A DNA stretch of 64,000 nucleotides, from positions 496,001 to 560,000 of the forward strand of contig NZ_JACHCZ010000002.1 of assembly GCF_014207255.1 (NCBI RefSeq). The letters run 5' to 3'. Positions 25,823-34,802 of the stretch are shown here, one piece after another. The DNA comes from Pseudomonas sp. JAI120. GTDB lineage: Bacteria; Pseudomonadota; Gammaproteobacteria; Pseudomonadales; Pseudomonadaceae. Within the stretch, counting starts at the first letter, position 1; each line of letters opens with the position of its first letter. A program made the position numbers and the translations under genes. Under the pieces are notes generated by a model, which saw nothing but the letters and a program-made list of their open reading frames with translations, did not search any database and was not told the DNA's origin.

Positions 25823-26683
25823 CTAGAGTAACCCCAGTTGTTCCGCTTCGGGTTGCCGATCTAACGTCGGCAGTGCTGGAAGGCCGGGCAGGCGCACCAT
25901 CAACTTGGCGTGGAAACGCAGGGCCAGTTGTGCGGCCAGGCGGTTGTCCGAGGTGTGCAGGAATACGTAGGGCGTACGGCCTTCTTCGATCCAACCAGCG
26001 ATTTTTTCCACCCACGGGACCAGGAACGGGTCATTGGCCTCAAGCTCCGGATGACCGATAAAACGCACTTGGGGGAACTGGGTCAGCGCTGCCGGACGGG
26101 GCGGCACCTTGGGCTTTTTCGATTGTGCATGCAGCACCGCCGCCGAAGTTGACGTGCAACTGAACAACGCGCGCGGATCGAGACAGATGCGCTCGACACC
26201 TCGATCACGCAGCAAGCGGTTGAGCGTACGTTCGGCATCCCCCCTGGCGAAGAACTCAGGGTGGCGTACTTCCACCGCCATCGGGCGTTCCAGGCCATCA
26301 ATAAAGCCGGCCAGTTCAGCCAGGCGTTGCGGCGAAAAACTCGCCGACAGTTGCAGCCATAGCGGTGAAACACGTTCACCGAGCGGGCTCATCAAACCGA
26401 CAAAACTTTCCGCTGCCGGCAATTGCTCACGCAAGTCACCACCGTGACTGATGTCACCGGGGAACTTGGCTGTGAAGCGAAAATCTTCGGGCATGATGTC
26501 GGCCCAGCGCTGCACGGTAGCGGCCGAGGGCCGAGCGTAGAACGTGGTATTGCCTTCAACGGCGTTGAAGACCTGGGAATAAAGGGCAAGGTAATCGCCG
26601 GAGCGGGCGTCGACTGGGTACAGGTACTCGCGCCAGGCGTTTTCACTCCAGGACGGGCAGCCGAGGTAGTAAGGCAAACGCAT
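25823..26683 (-). CDS. DUF72 family protein
   Basis: 286 residues from the ATG at 26683. A TIM-barrel-like DUF72 (YecE) protein: YYLGCPSWSENAW at the start, NAVEGNTTFYARPS, FRFTAKFPGDISH, VEVRHPEFF and the C-terminal YVFLHTSDNRLA are family hallmarks. Function is unknown. The ATG overlaps the TGA of the upstream 96-residue gene by one base (TGATG), so translation is coupled and no independent ribosome site is needed. Confidence 0.88.
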   Translation of the reverse strand: MRLPYYLGCPSWSENAWREYLYPVDARSGDYLALYSQVFNAVEGNTTFYARPSAATVQRWADIMPEDFRFTAKFPGDISHGGDLREQLPAAESFVGLMSPLGERVSPLWLQLSASFSPQRLAELAGFIDGLERPMAVEVRHPEFFARGDAERTLNRLLRDRGVERICLDPRALFSCTSTSAAVLHAQSKKPKVPPRPAALTQFPQVRFIGHPELEANDPFLVPWVEKIAGWIEEGRTPYVFLHTSDNRLAAQLALRFHAKLMVRLPGLPALPTLDRQPEAEQLGLL

Positions 26684-26973
26684 CAGATGTGGATGTCGAG
26701 ACCCAGCACTTCCATATCCCATTCGACAAATCCGGCGGTGGTCAGGTAGCTGGCCAGGGCGGTGGCAACGCTTTTGCTCATGGAGCGCGGGAAGACCATG
26801 TCTTGCTGGCGGGCGGGAACGCCGCTGATGCGGGCTTGTGAACTGGCCTGCGCATCGGATTGGACCTCGATGAAATCCGGCGAATCCTCGACGGAGTCGT
26901 CCACCGTAGCGTTTGCCTTACGCGGCTTGCGCTTGATTGGGTACGACTGTGAGGAAAATCCATCAATACGCAT
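26683..26973 (-). CDS. Small hypothetical protein coupled to the DUF72 gene
   Basis: 96 residues. A basic, disordered-looking N-terminal half (QSYPIKRKPRKANATVDDS), a Ser/Gln-rich middle and a C-terminal helix ATALASYLTTAGFVEWDMEV. No signal peptide or known domain. The stop overlaps the DUF72 start. The ribosome site is weak (GCGAG). Confidence 0.65.
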   Translation of the reverse strand: MRIDGFSSQSYPIKRKPRKANATVDDSVEDSPDFIEVQSDAQASSQARISGVPARQQDMVFPRSMSKSVATALASYLTTAGFVEWDMEVLGLDIHI

Positions 26974-27133
26974 AGGCGCGAACTCGCTATCAGTAATGGC
27001 ATTTTGGCAGCACTGTCCGTCGCGCGCAAATGCTCTGGTGATAACTAGAACACATAATTTGAAAAAGGTTTAAAAACGAGGGCAAATTCTGACGATTGGC
27101 GGCTTTTGCCTCAAATTGCCATCATTTTTGGCG

Positions 27134-27820
27134 TCAACTAATCCCTCTTTCCGCCTTGGTCTGCGCCACTTTATCGCGCAAGTAAACCGGTGCAGCCTGA
27201 TCCGCAGGAATCGCCTCGCCACGTTCGAACGCAAAGCGCGCCAGGGTCAGCAGATCGTCGGCGTGAGGCAACAGGGTGGCGTCCTGGCCAGCAGGTTGAA
27301 CGCCGATACGCTCGCCATAACCCCAGCCGGTGCCAGCGCCGAACCAGTCACCGCTGGCATCGGCGGGCAATACCGCCGATTCCGGTGGCTGCACGGCTTC
27401 CACGCCGACAAGGCGCATTTCGCCAGCCGTTTCGCGGTAGCAGCCCCAATACACTTCGTCCATACGTGCATCGATAGCCGCCGCCACCTGCCGGGCCCCC
27501 TGTTCGCGCAAGGCACGCTGAGCCAGTACGGCAAGGTTGGAGACCGGCAGCACCGGGCGCTCCAACGCAAAGGCCAAGCCCTGAACCACACCAATGGCGA
27601 TACGCACACCAGTAAACGCCCCCGGGCCGCGGCCAAAGGCAATGGCGTCCACGGCAGACAGCGTGATGCCAGCGTCTTCGAGCAACTGCTTGATCATCGG
27701 CAACAGCTTCTGCGCGTGCAGGCGCGGGATCACCTCGTAGTGGCTTGTGACTTTGCCATCATGCAGCAAGGCAACGGAGCAAGCTTCAGTCGCGGTGTCC
27801 AGGGCCAGCAGGGTGCTCAT
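27134..27820 (-). CDS. tsaB: tRNA threonylcarbamoyladenosine biosynthesis protein TsaB
   Basis: 228 residues, the ASKHA-fold scaffold that pairs with TsaD in making t6A37. LLALDTATEACSVAL is the N-terminal strand-turn, IPRLHAQKLLPMI follows, and GRGPGAFTGVRIAIGVVQG is the diagnostic TsaB segment. The reading frame extends to 27868, but the ATG at 27820 begins directly at the first strand. The gene is downstream of adk, with a strong hairpin between. tcdA, which acts later on the same base, is also in this window. Confidence 0.93.
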   Translation of the reverse strand: MSTLLALDTATEACSVALLHDGKVTSHYEVIPRLHAQKLLPMIKQLLEDAGITLSAVDAIAFGRGPGAFTGVRIAIGVVQGLAFALERPVLPVSNLAVLAQRALREQGARQVAAAIDARMDEVYWGCYRETAGEMRLVGVEAVQPPESAVLPADASGDWFGAGTGWGYGERIGVQPAGQDATLLPHADDLLTLARFAFERGEAIPADQAAPVYLRDKVAQTKAERGIS

Positions 27821-27864
27821 CGGTGTGGGTGTCCAAGTCGAAAAAAAGTGCGCCAGTATAAACA

Positions 27865-27890
27865 ACAACGGCCCGCAAGCGGGCCGTTGT
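27865..27890 (-). terminator. Hairpin between adk and tsaB
   Basis: A perfect 12-bp palindrome, ACAACGGCCCGC / GCGGGCCGTTGT, 19 bases beyond the adk stop on the minus strand, followed by TGTTTAT. Likely terminates adk. Confidence 0.7.
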
Positions 27891-27909
27891 GTATCGAGCC
27901 GATGAAGGA

Positions 27910-28853
<944 letters not shown>

Positions 28854-31499
28854 TCAGCCGGTGTTGCGCAGGCCGGCCGCAATACCGGCCACGGACACCA
28901 GCAGCGCCTGTTCCAGAGGGCTGTCTTGCGCGGCTTCCTGGCGACGCGAGCGCGCCAGCAACTCGGCCTGCAACAGGTGCAGGGGGTCAAGATAGGTGTT
29001 ACGCAGGCGGATGAACTCCAGGGTGTCAGGACTATGGGCCAGCAGTTGCGACTGGCCCGTCAGGCCAAGCACCACGCCGCATGCCTGCGACAATAGGTCG
29101 CGTAAGTGCGCCCCCAATGGCAACAGGTCCGGCTGCACCAGGCGCTCGTCATACAGGCGCGCAATATCGGCGTCGGCCTTGGCCAGGACCATTTCCAGCA
29201 TATCGATGCGGGTGCGGAAGAACGGCCACTGTTCGCGCATCTGCCCCAGCAGTTCGCCTTCGCCGCGTTCCAGGGCCTTGCTCAACGCAGCTTCCCAACC
29301 CAGCCAGGCCGGCAGCATCAGGCGAGTCTGGGTCCAGCCGAAGATCCACGGAATGGCGCGCAGGCTTTCTATACCACCGGCACGCCGCTTGGCCGGGCGA
29401 CTGCCCAAGGGTAGACGGCCCAGCTCCTGCTCGGGGGTGGACTGGCGAAAATACTCGACGAATTGCGGATTTTCCCGCACCACTGCGCGGTAAGCGCTGA
29501 CACCGTCGGCCGCCAATTCATCCATCAAGTGGCGCCACGCCGGCTCCGGTGGCGGCGGTGGCAGCAACGTCGCTTCCAACACGGCAGCCAAATAGAGATT
29601 GAGGTTCTGTTCAGCAATGTCCGGCAAGCCGAATTTGAAGCGAATCATCTCGCCTTGCTCGGTGGTACGGAAACGCCCCGCCACCGAACCCGGCGGTTGC
29701 GACAGGATCGCCGCATGGGCCGGGCCGCCGCCACGCCCGACGGTCCCACCACGGCCATGGAACAGCAGCAATTCCACCTGTTGCTCCCGGCAAATATCCA
29801 CCAACCGCTCCTGGGCGCGGTACTGCGCCCAGGCGGCGGCGGTGGTGCCGGCGTCCTTGGCCGAGTCGGAATAGCCGATCATCACTTCCTGCGGGCCCTG
29901 CAAGCGCGCACGGTAGCCCGGCAGCAGCAACAGTTGCTCGATCACGGGACCGGCGTTATCCAGGTCGGCCAGGGTTTCGAACAGCGGTACCACACGCATC
30001 GGCCGTTGAACGCCCGACTCTTTAAGCAGCAGCTGCACCGCCAATACATCCGAGGCGGCACCGGCCATGGAGATGACATACGAGCCTAACGATGCGGCAG
30101 GTGCGGCGGCCACTTCCTTGCAGGTGTTGAGCACTTCGGCCGTATCCGCCGACGGCTTGAAATAGCCCGGCAACAGCGGTCGACGGTTGGCCAGCTCCTT
30201 CATCAGGAAGCTGATGCGCATGTCTTCGTTCCAGTCTTCGTACCGGCCCAGGCCCAGATAATCGGTGATTTCGGTCATGGCCGCCGAATGGCGACTGGAG
30301 TCCTGCCGTACATCCAGGCGCACCAGGAACAGACCAAAGGTTACGGCCCGGCGCAGGCAATCGAGCAGCGGGCCGTCGGCGATCACGCCCATGCCGCATT
30401 CGTGCAGCGACTGATAGCAAAGCTCCAGTGGCTCGAGCAGGTCGCGGTTGTTCTGCAAGACCTCGGCAGGCGCCGGCGTGCTGCTGCTCAACGCGGTATG
30501 GGCCCATTGGCGCGTGGCGCGCAGGCGTTCGCGCAGCTGCTTGAGCAGGGCACGATAGGGTTCGACGCTGTCGCCGACCTTGGCCTGCAACGCCGGGCTG
30601 GCCTTTTGCATCGACAGCTCGGAGGCCAGGTGGTCAATGTCGCGCAGGTACAGGTCGGCAGCCATCCAGCGCGCCAGCAGCAACACCTCGCGGGTGACCG
30701 GCGCGGTGACATTCGGGTTGCCGTCACGGTCGCCGCCCATCCACGACGCAAAGCGGATCGGCGCGGCTTCCAGGGGCAAACGCAGGCCCGTCGCAGCGTG
30801 TAATGCCTGGTCGGCCTTGCGCAGGTAATTGGGGATGGCGTGCCACAACGAATGCTCGATCACCGCGAAGCCCCACTTGGCTTCATCCACCGGGGTAGGC
30901 CGGGTGCGACGGATTTCTTCGGTGTGCCAGGCTTCAGCGATCAAGCGTTGCAGGCGCTGGCGGATCTGCTCGCGCTCAGCGGTGGTGAGGTCACGGTGAT
31001 CCTGCAGCGCCAGTTGCGCGGCGATAGCGTCGTATTTCTGGATCAGGGTGCGACGCGCCACTTCGGTGGGGTGGGCGGTGAGGACCAGTTCGATTTCCAG
31101 GCGGCCCAACTGACGGGCCAGGGACTCGTTGCTGTGGCCTTCGCCTTGCAGACGGGCCAGCAACTCCGGCAAAACACGGGACTCGAACGGTGCCGGTTGC
31201 GACTCATCGCGCCGGTGAATCAACTGGTACTGCTCAGCGATATTGGCCAGGTTAAGGAACTGGTTGAAGGCCCGGGCCACGGGCAGCAGTTCGTCTTCCT
31301 GCAATTGATTGAGGCTGGCGCTCAGTTCATCACCAGCGGCTTTGTCCGGGGCGGCTCCGCGGCGGTCGGCCTTGGCCCCTTTGCGGATCTGCTCGATCTT
31401 GTCGAGGAAATCATCGCCGTACTGCTCTCGAATGGTGTTGCCCAACAGCTCACCCAGGAGGTGAACATCCTCACGCAAGCGTGCATCGATATCACTCAT
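28854..31499 (-). CDS. ppc: Phosphoenolpyruvate carboxylase
   Basis: 881 residues. It fixes bicarbonate onto PEP to give oxaloacetate. Catalytic landmarks: [13 protein letters not shown] with the essential His, [11 protein letters not shown], the Lys in [23 protein letters not shown], and [13 protein letters not shown]. The protein ends RNTG, the conserved C-terminus that reaches the active site. The start [11 protein letters not shown] is normal for Pseudomonas. Gene order ppc-adk-tsaB is as in P. aeruginosa. Confidence 0.97.
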   Translation of the reverse strand: MSDIDARLREDVHLLGELLGNTIREQYGDDFLDKIEQIRKGAKADRRGAAPDKAAGDELSASLNQLQEDELLPVARAFNQFLNLANIAEQYQLIHRRDESQPAPFESRVLPELLARLQGEGHSNESLARQLGRLEIELVLTAHPTEVARRTLIQKYDAIAAQLALQDHRDLTTAEREQIRQRLQRLIAEAWHTEEIRRTRPTPVDEAKWGFAVIEHSLWHAIPNYLRKADQALHAATGLRLPLEAAPIRFASWMGGDRDGNPNVTAPVTREVLLLARWMAADLYLRDIDHLASELSMQKASPALQAKVGDSVEPYRALLKQLRERLRATRQWAHTALSSSTPAPAEVLQNNRDLLEPLELCYQSLHECGMGVIADGPLLDCLRRAVTFGLFLVRLDVRQDSSRHSAAMTEITDYLGLGRYEDWNEDMRISFLMKELANRRPLLPGYFKPSADTAEVLNTCKEVAAAPAASLGSYVISMAGAASDVLAVQLLLKESGVQRPMRVVPLFETLADLDNAGPVIEQLLLLPGYRARLQGPQEVMIGYSDSAKDAGTTAAAWAQYRAQERLVDICREQQVELLLFHGRGGTVGRGGGPAHAAILSQPPGSVAGRFRTTEQGEMIRFKFGLPDIAEQNLNLYLAAVLEATLLPPPPPEPAWRHLMDELAADGVSAYRAVVRENPQFVEYFRQSTPEQELGRLPLGSRPAKRRAGGIESLRAIPWIFGWTQTRLMLPAWLGWEAALSKALERGEGELLGQMREQWPFFRTRIDMLEMVLAKADADIARLYDERLVQPDLLPLGAHLRDLLSQACGVVLGLTGQSQLLAHSPDTLEFIRLRNTYLDPLHLLQAELLARSRRQEAAQDSPLEQALLVSVAGIAAGLRNTG

Positions 31500-31682
31500 C
31501 AGCCAATCTCCAGCCAGAAATCCGGGACGCGCAGGTCTGCCAGAGTGCCGCCAGCATCGTTTTATGACAAGACTTTAAACCTTGTGACTTGCAGCTAGTC
31601 TCAACTGTGAGTCGCCGCGTTATCCAGGCGAGCGACTGGTCACTCATCACCGCCTGCCATCGCGGGTTCTATTGAGGTTGCC

Positions 31683-32027
31683 ATGAAAATTCGAGAACTG
31701 GCCCAGCATTGGGAAGAGAACGCCAAGGGTCGCTTGACCAAGACCGAGTACGCCATCCATCTGGATGTAGAGGCCGCTGCGCGGTTGGCGGCCATTGCCG
31801 AGATGTACCCCAAGCGCCACACCGAAGAACTGCTCGGCGAACTGATCGGGGCGGCCCTGGAAGAGCTGGAAGCCAGCTTTCCGTACATCAAGGGGCAGCA
31901 GGTGATTGCCACCGATGAGGAGGGTGACCCGCTCTATGAGGACGTCGGGCCTACGCCGCGGTTCCTGACCTTGTCCCGTCGCTATCTGCATGATTTGTCT
32001 GCCAGTGCCGACGACCAAAAGCACTGA
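31683..32027 (+). CDS. Conserved hypothetical protein
   Basis: 114 residues, soluble and acidic, with no signal peptide. MKIRELAQHWEENAKGRLT opens the protein and HTEELLGELIGAALEELEASF forms an amphipathic helix. The ATG follows TTGAGGTTGCC. It is the conserved neighbour between ppc and the DUF4398/lptF pair in Pseudomonas; related proteins have been labelled pilin-assembly-like, which I cannot support from this sequence. Function unknown. Confidence 0.78.
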   Translation: MKIRELAQHWEENAKGRLTKTEYAIHLDVEAAARLAAIAEMYPKRHTEELLGELIGAALEELEASFPYIKGQQVIATDEEGDPLYEDVGPTPRFLTLSRRYLHDLSASADDQKH

Positions 32028-32168
32028 CGGACTCGATTGACACCCATCTGCCCCCCGTATTCCGGGCCTCTGGCGAGGCTCGGAGTACCCCTGCACGTGG
32101 CAAAAGTTCCAATTTTTTACCCTGACCAATCAGTCAGATATTTTTTTAGGCAAATCGCCATCTCTTCT

Positions 32169-32196
32169 GAACTTTTGAAAAAAGCCTCCGGTCACA
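32169..32196 (+). promoter_or_regulatory. Candidate AlgU (sigma-22) promoter for the lptF operon
   Basis: GAACTT (32169-32174), a 17-base spacer, then TCACA. The AlgU consensus is GAACTT-N16/17-TCTGA: the -35 is perfect and the -10 has the leading TC only. lptF of P. aeruginosa is known to be AlgU-controlled, which makes this position credible. Confidence 0.45.
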
Positions 32197-32309
32197 GCCA
32201 GTAAGCCATCACTTGGAACGGCCGTTTGAAAGGGCCCGTCGTGCTTTACCGCCGCGCCCCAGCCGCTCACCGACTGAGATGGATTTTGATGTTTTTCAGG
32301 AGTTATCCA

Positions 32310-32735
32310 ATGGAGTTGAAGACGATGAAGACCAGCACTGCCAAATCCACGTTTAACCACCTGCGCGGGCTTAAATTGGCCGCGCTGGCAATCGGCACCA
32401 GCTTCGTTTTGGCTGGCTGCGCCGGCAACCCGCCTACAGAGCAATACGCGGTGACTCAATCTGCGGTCAACAGCGCAGTCAGCGCGGGCGGTACCGAGTA
32501 CGCGGCCGTAGAAATGAAGTCGGCCCAGGACAAGCTCAAGCAAGCCGAAATCGCCATGCACGACAAGAACTATGACGAGGCGCGTCGCCTGGCCGAACAA
32601 GCCGAATGGGATGCTCGCGTTGCAGAGCGCAAGTCCCAGGCCGCCAAGGCAGAACAGGCTGTGAAGGATTCCCAGAAAGCTGTTCAGGAGCTGCGTCAGG
32701 AAGGTATGCGCCCGGCTGCTATCCAGCAGCAATAA
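32310..32735 (+). CDS. DUF4398 lipoprotein
   Basis: 141 residues from the ATG at 32310, preceded by CAGGAGTTATCC. A long lipoprotein signal ends VLAGC with Cys37. The mature part is an all-helical DUF4398 domain: GTEYAAVEMKSAQDKLKQAE, then a heptad-like coiled coil to the Gln-rich end. It probably sits in the envelope with LptF, whose gene is 55 bases downstream in the same direction. Another start at 32325 would shorten the signal to a more usual size. Confidence 0.85.
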   Translation: MELKTMKTSTAKSTFNHLRGLKLAALAIGTSFVLAGCAGNPPTEQYAVTQSAVNSAVSAGGTEYAAVEMKSAQDKLKQAEIAMHDKNYDEARRLAEQAEWDARVAERKSQAAKAEQAVKDSQKAVQELRQEGMRPAAIQQQ

Positions 32736-32790
32736 ACCGCCGCGCCTGATTGCACTGCACCCGATATCGAATTGAAAGGACGACACGACT

Positions 32791-33576
32791 ATGCGTAAAC
32801 AATTGATGATCCCTGCCCTGCTGGCGATGAGCGTTGCCCTGGCGGCCTGCTCCACCCCGCCCAACGCGAACCTGGAAAACGCACGGACCAACTTCTCGTC
32901 CCTGCAAACCAACCCGCAAGCCACCAAGCTTGCCGCGCTGGAAACCAAGGACGCCAGCGAATGGCTGGACAAGGCCGACAAGGCTTACCGCGACAAGGAA
33001 GACCAGAAGAAAGTTGACCAACTGGCCTACCTGACCAACCAGCGTGTTGAAGTGGCCAAAGACACCATCGTGCTGCGCGAATCCGAAGCCAAGCTGAAAA
33101 ACGCCGGCGACGAACGTGCCCGTGCACTGCTTGAAGCCCGTGATGCGCAGATCAAGCAGTTGCAGGACAGCCTGAATGCCAAGCAAACCGAACGCGGTAC
33201 GCTGGTGACATTCGGCGACGTGCTGTTCGCTACCAACAAGTCCGACCTGAAATCCAGCGGCCTGGTGAACATCACCAAGCTTGCGCAGTTCCTGCGTGAC
33301 AATCCGGATCGTAAGGTGATCGTCGAAGGCTACACCGACAGCACCGGTTCCGACTCGTACAACCAGAGCCTGTCGGAGCGCCGCGCGGCATCGGTACAAC
33401 GCGCACTGGCTCAGCAAGGCGTGGATATTTCGCGCATCGTGACCCAGGGTTATGGCAAGGAATACCCGGTTGCCGATAACGGCAGCGTCTCGGGCCGTGC
33501 CATGAACCGCCGTGTTGAAGTGACCATCTCCAACGACAACCAGCCCGTCAAGCCACGTTCGTCCATGGCGAACTGA
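32791..33576 (+). CDS. lptF: OmpA-family outer-membrane lipoprotein LptF
   Basis: 261 residues. Lipobox VALAAC with Cys20; a helical periplasmic linker (about 30-135); and a C-terminal OmpA-like peptidoglycan-binding domain (about 140-250) with VEGYTDSTGSDSYNQSLSER and the final NRRVEVTI. In P. aeruginosa LptF is an AlgU-dependent lipoprotein linked to adhesion and survival under stress. The ATG follows AAAGGACGACACGACT. Ends at a strong bidirectional terminator. Confidence 0.9.
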   Translation: MRKQLMIPALLAMSVALAACSTPPNANLENARTNFSSLQTNPQATKLAALETKDASEWLDKADKAYRDKEDQKKVDQLAYLTNQRVEVAKDTIVLRESEAKLKNAGDERARALLEARDAQIKQLQDSLNAKQTERGTLVTFGDVLFATNKSDLKSSGLVNITKLAQFLRDNPDRKVIVEGYTDSTGSDSYNQSLSERRAASVQRALAQQGVDISRIVTQGYGKEYPVADNGSVSGRAMNRRVEVTISNDNQPVKPRSSMAN

Positions 33577-33592
33577 TTGATTGATGCTGGAT

Positions 33593-33622
33593 AAAAAACC
33601 CACCTCACGGTGGGTTTTTTTT
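33593..33622. terminator. Bidirectional Rho-independent terminator
   Basis: AAAAAACCCACC / GGTGGGTTTTTTTT with a 4-base loop. It has a U tract in both directions, serving lptF on the plus strand and the small minus-strand gene at 33605-33808. Confidence 0.9.
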
Positions 33623-33808
33623 CGGTTCGCCGAACTGGATAGAACGGTGCGTGTCCTCCGCTGGCAGCTCAATTTTTGGTTTACGCTCCTGTTGGGCCCG
33701 CCGTTCCAGATCCCCATGACACCTGCACATATTCAGCAGATTGCGAAATGCCTGACTTTCAGAACTTGCCGGATGTACAGGAGGTAAAGGATTTGCAATT
33801 GTCGCCAC
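33605..33808 (-). CDS. 67-residue orphan protein under an HrpL-type promoter (GTG start)
   Basis: No recognised family. The start is a GTG only 36 bases downstream of an exact HrpL-type promoter, with a weak GAGAAAGT ribosome site. The N-terminus MATIANPLPPVHPASSES has Ile at position 4, is rich in Pro and Ser, and has no acidic residue before Glu17, as in type III secreted proteins. A Cys pair (Cys28, Cys30) and a charged C-terminal half (DLERRAQQERKPKIEL) follow. The stop lies inside the terminator shared with lptF, so the gene fills exactly the space between promoter and terminator. Coding status rests on this fit and on promoter context, not on homology. Confidence 0.5.
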   Translation of the reverse strand: MATIANPLPPVHPASSESQAFRNLLNMCRCHGDLERRAQQERKPKIELPAEDTHRSIQFGEPKKNPP

Positions 33809-33843
33809 TTTCTCGGCCCTGATCTGTGTAAGTTACCCCGCTT

Positions 33844-33871
33844 TCTGTGGCTTCTTACGCGACATGGTTCC
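33844..33871 (-). promoter_or_regulatory. HrpL-type promoter (hrp box), exact match
   Basis: On the minus strand: GGAACC (33866-33871), a 15-base spacer, CCACAGA (33844-33850). All fixed positions of GGAACC-N15/16-CCACNNA match. It lies between the terminator of the harpin-like gene and the 67-codon gene, so it serves the latter. Confidence 0.78.
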
Positions 33872-33908
33872 AAATAAACCCGTCGCCGACTGATCGTCCC
33901 ATGCACTA

Positions 33909-33941
33909 TAAAAAAAACCGCCTATGACCGGCGGGTTTTCT
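33909..33941 (-). terminator. Terminator of the harpin-like gene
   Basis: On the minus strand an AAAACCCGCC / GGCGGTTTTTTT stem with one offset base and a U tract, 12 bases after the stop of the gene at 33953-34306. Confidence 0.7.
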
Positions 33942-33952
33942 CAGGCGGCCAA

Positions 33953-34306
33953 TCAGCTGCCAACCCTGCCTGACCCCTGGTAGTCCGGCGTCTGGATTTG
34001 CGCACCGCTCTGTGCGCCATCTTGACTGCCTTGCTGACTCTGACCGTCTTGCGCACCCTGACCGGACTGTGCACCTTGGTTCGTTTGTGCAAGCAGTTTT
34101 TCCAGCTTCTTCAACAGTTCCTCAAGGCTTTCTTCACCTCCGGCACCGCCGCTACCCTGCCCACCTTGGGAACCTTGCGACTGCTGTTGCTTAATTTTAC
34201 TTTGTAAGTCCTGAATCTGCTGTTCAAGGCCGCCTTGAGCCCCGCCGCCAGCGTTACCAATATTGCCCACACTCCCAGCACCCGATACTCCGTTGATACC
34301 TGCCAT
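33953..34306 (-). CDS. Harpin-like Gly/Gln-rich small protein under an HrpL-type promoter
   Basis: 117 residues with 29 Gly and 24 Gln, no Cys, no Trp and no Phe. Residues 58-74 (ESLEELLKKLEKLLAQ) form one amphipathic helix between two Gly/Gln-rich stretches. This is the build of harpins such as Hpa1, PopA and HrpW: glycine-rich, cysteine-free, with a short leucine-rich coiled segment. The N-terminus (MAGINGVSGAG) has Ile at position 4 and no acidic residue until Glu28. I chose the ATG at 34306, with GGAG nine bases upstream, over 34312. An exact HrpL-type promoter lies 62 bases upstream and a terminator follows. Harpin function is inferred from composition and promoter; low-complexity sequence alone could mislead. 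Confidence 0.7.
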   Translation of the reverse strand: MAGINGVSGAGSVGNIGNAGGGAQGGLEQQIQDLQSKIKQQQSQGSQGGQGSGGAGGEESLEELLKKLEKLLAQTNQGAQSGQGAQDGQSQQGSQDGAQSGAQIQTPDYQGSGRVGS

Positions 34307-34367
34307 AAACATCGACTCCACATTAACTAATAAAAAGGACCGATCAGTAATACCAATCAGCCCATAA

Positions 34368-34395
34368 TCTGTGGTTGGCAAATTGAGATGGTTCC
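34368..34395 (-). promoter_or_regulatory. HrpL-type promoter (hrp box), exact match
   Basis: On the minus strand: GGAACC (34390-34395), a 15-base spacer, CCACAGA (34368-34374). All fixed positions match. Together with a preceding T it reads TGGAACC, the extended form. It points to the harpin-like gene. Confidence 0.82.
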
Positions 34396-34475
34396 AGTCT
34401 TATGAGGATCGCAGGTGCATCGAAGGACTAATCGCCAGGTTTCATCGCGTTTTCCCACGGCGGTGATGCGATAGC

Positions 34476-34802
34476 TTACTGCTGCAATTGCGGCGTTTCC
34501 TGCCCCATGCAACGCACAGCCTGCTTCTTGTTGTTTACCAGCACACCACTCAGGCCTTTCTGCTCGGTGTCGAACATTACCAGTACACCATCAACACACT
34601 GCGCCACTTGCGCGGCCGGGGTAAGGGAGATCTTGTAATCCTCACCAGGCACAGTCTTGAGCATGGTGAAGTCACTGAGCAGCAGAGCATCTTCCGGCTT
34701 GGCGAAGTGCAGGTAGCCGTAGTACCACAGACAACCGACAGTACCGATGATGGTGCCGATGCCGGTGAGGATCAGCGGGATCATGTTGCGTTCTTCGCTC
34801 AT
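34476..34802 (-). CDS. Small conserved membrane protein
   Basis: 108 residues with one N-terminal membrane helix (MIPLILTGIGTIIGTVGCLW, about 7-26) and a soluble domain with a possible Cys pair (VAQCVDGVLVMF and AVRCMGQ). The start overlaps the stop of the upstream hydrolase gene (ATGA), so it is the last gene of that operon. Function unknown. Confidence 0.75.
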   Translation of the reverse strand: MSEERNMIPLILTGIGTIIGTVGCLWYYGYLHFAKPEDALLLSDFTMLKTVPGEDYKISLTPAAQVAQCVDGVLVMFDTEQKGLSGVLVNNKKQAVRCMGQETPQLQQ

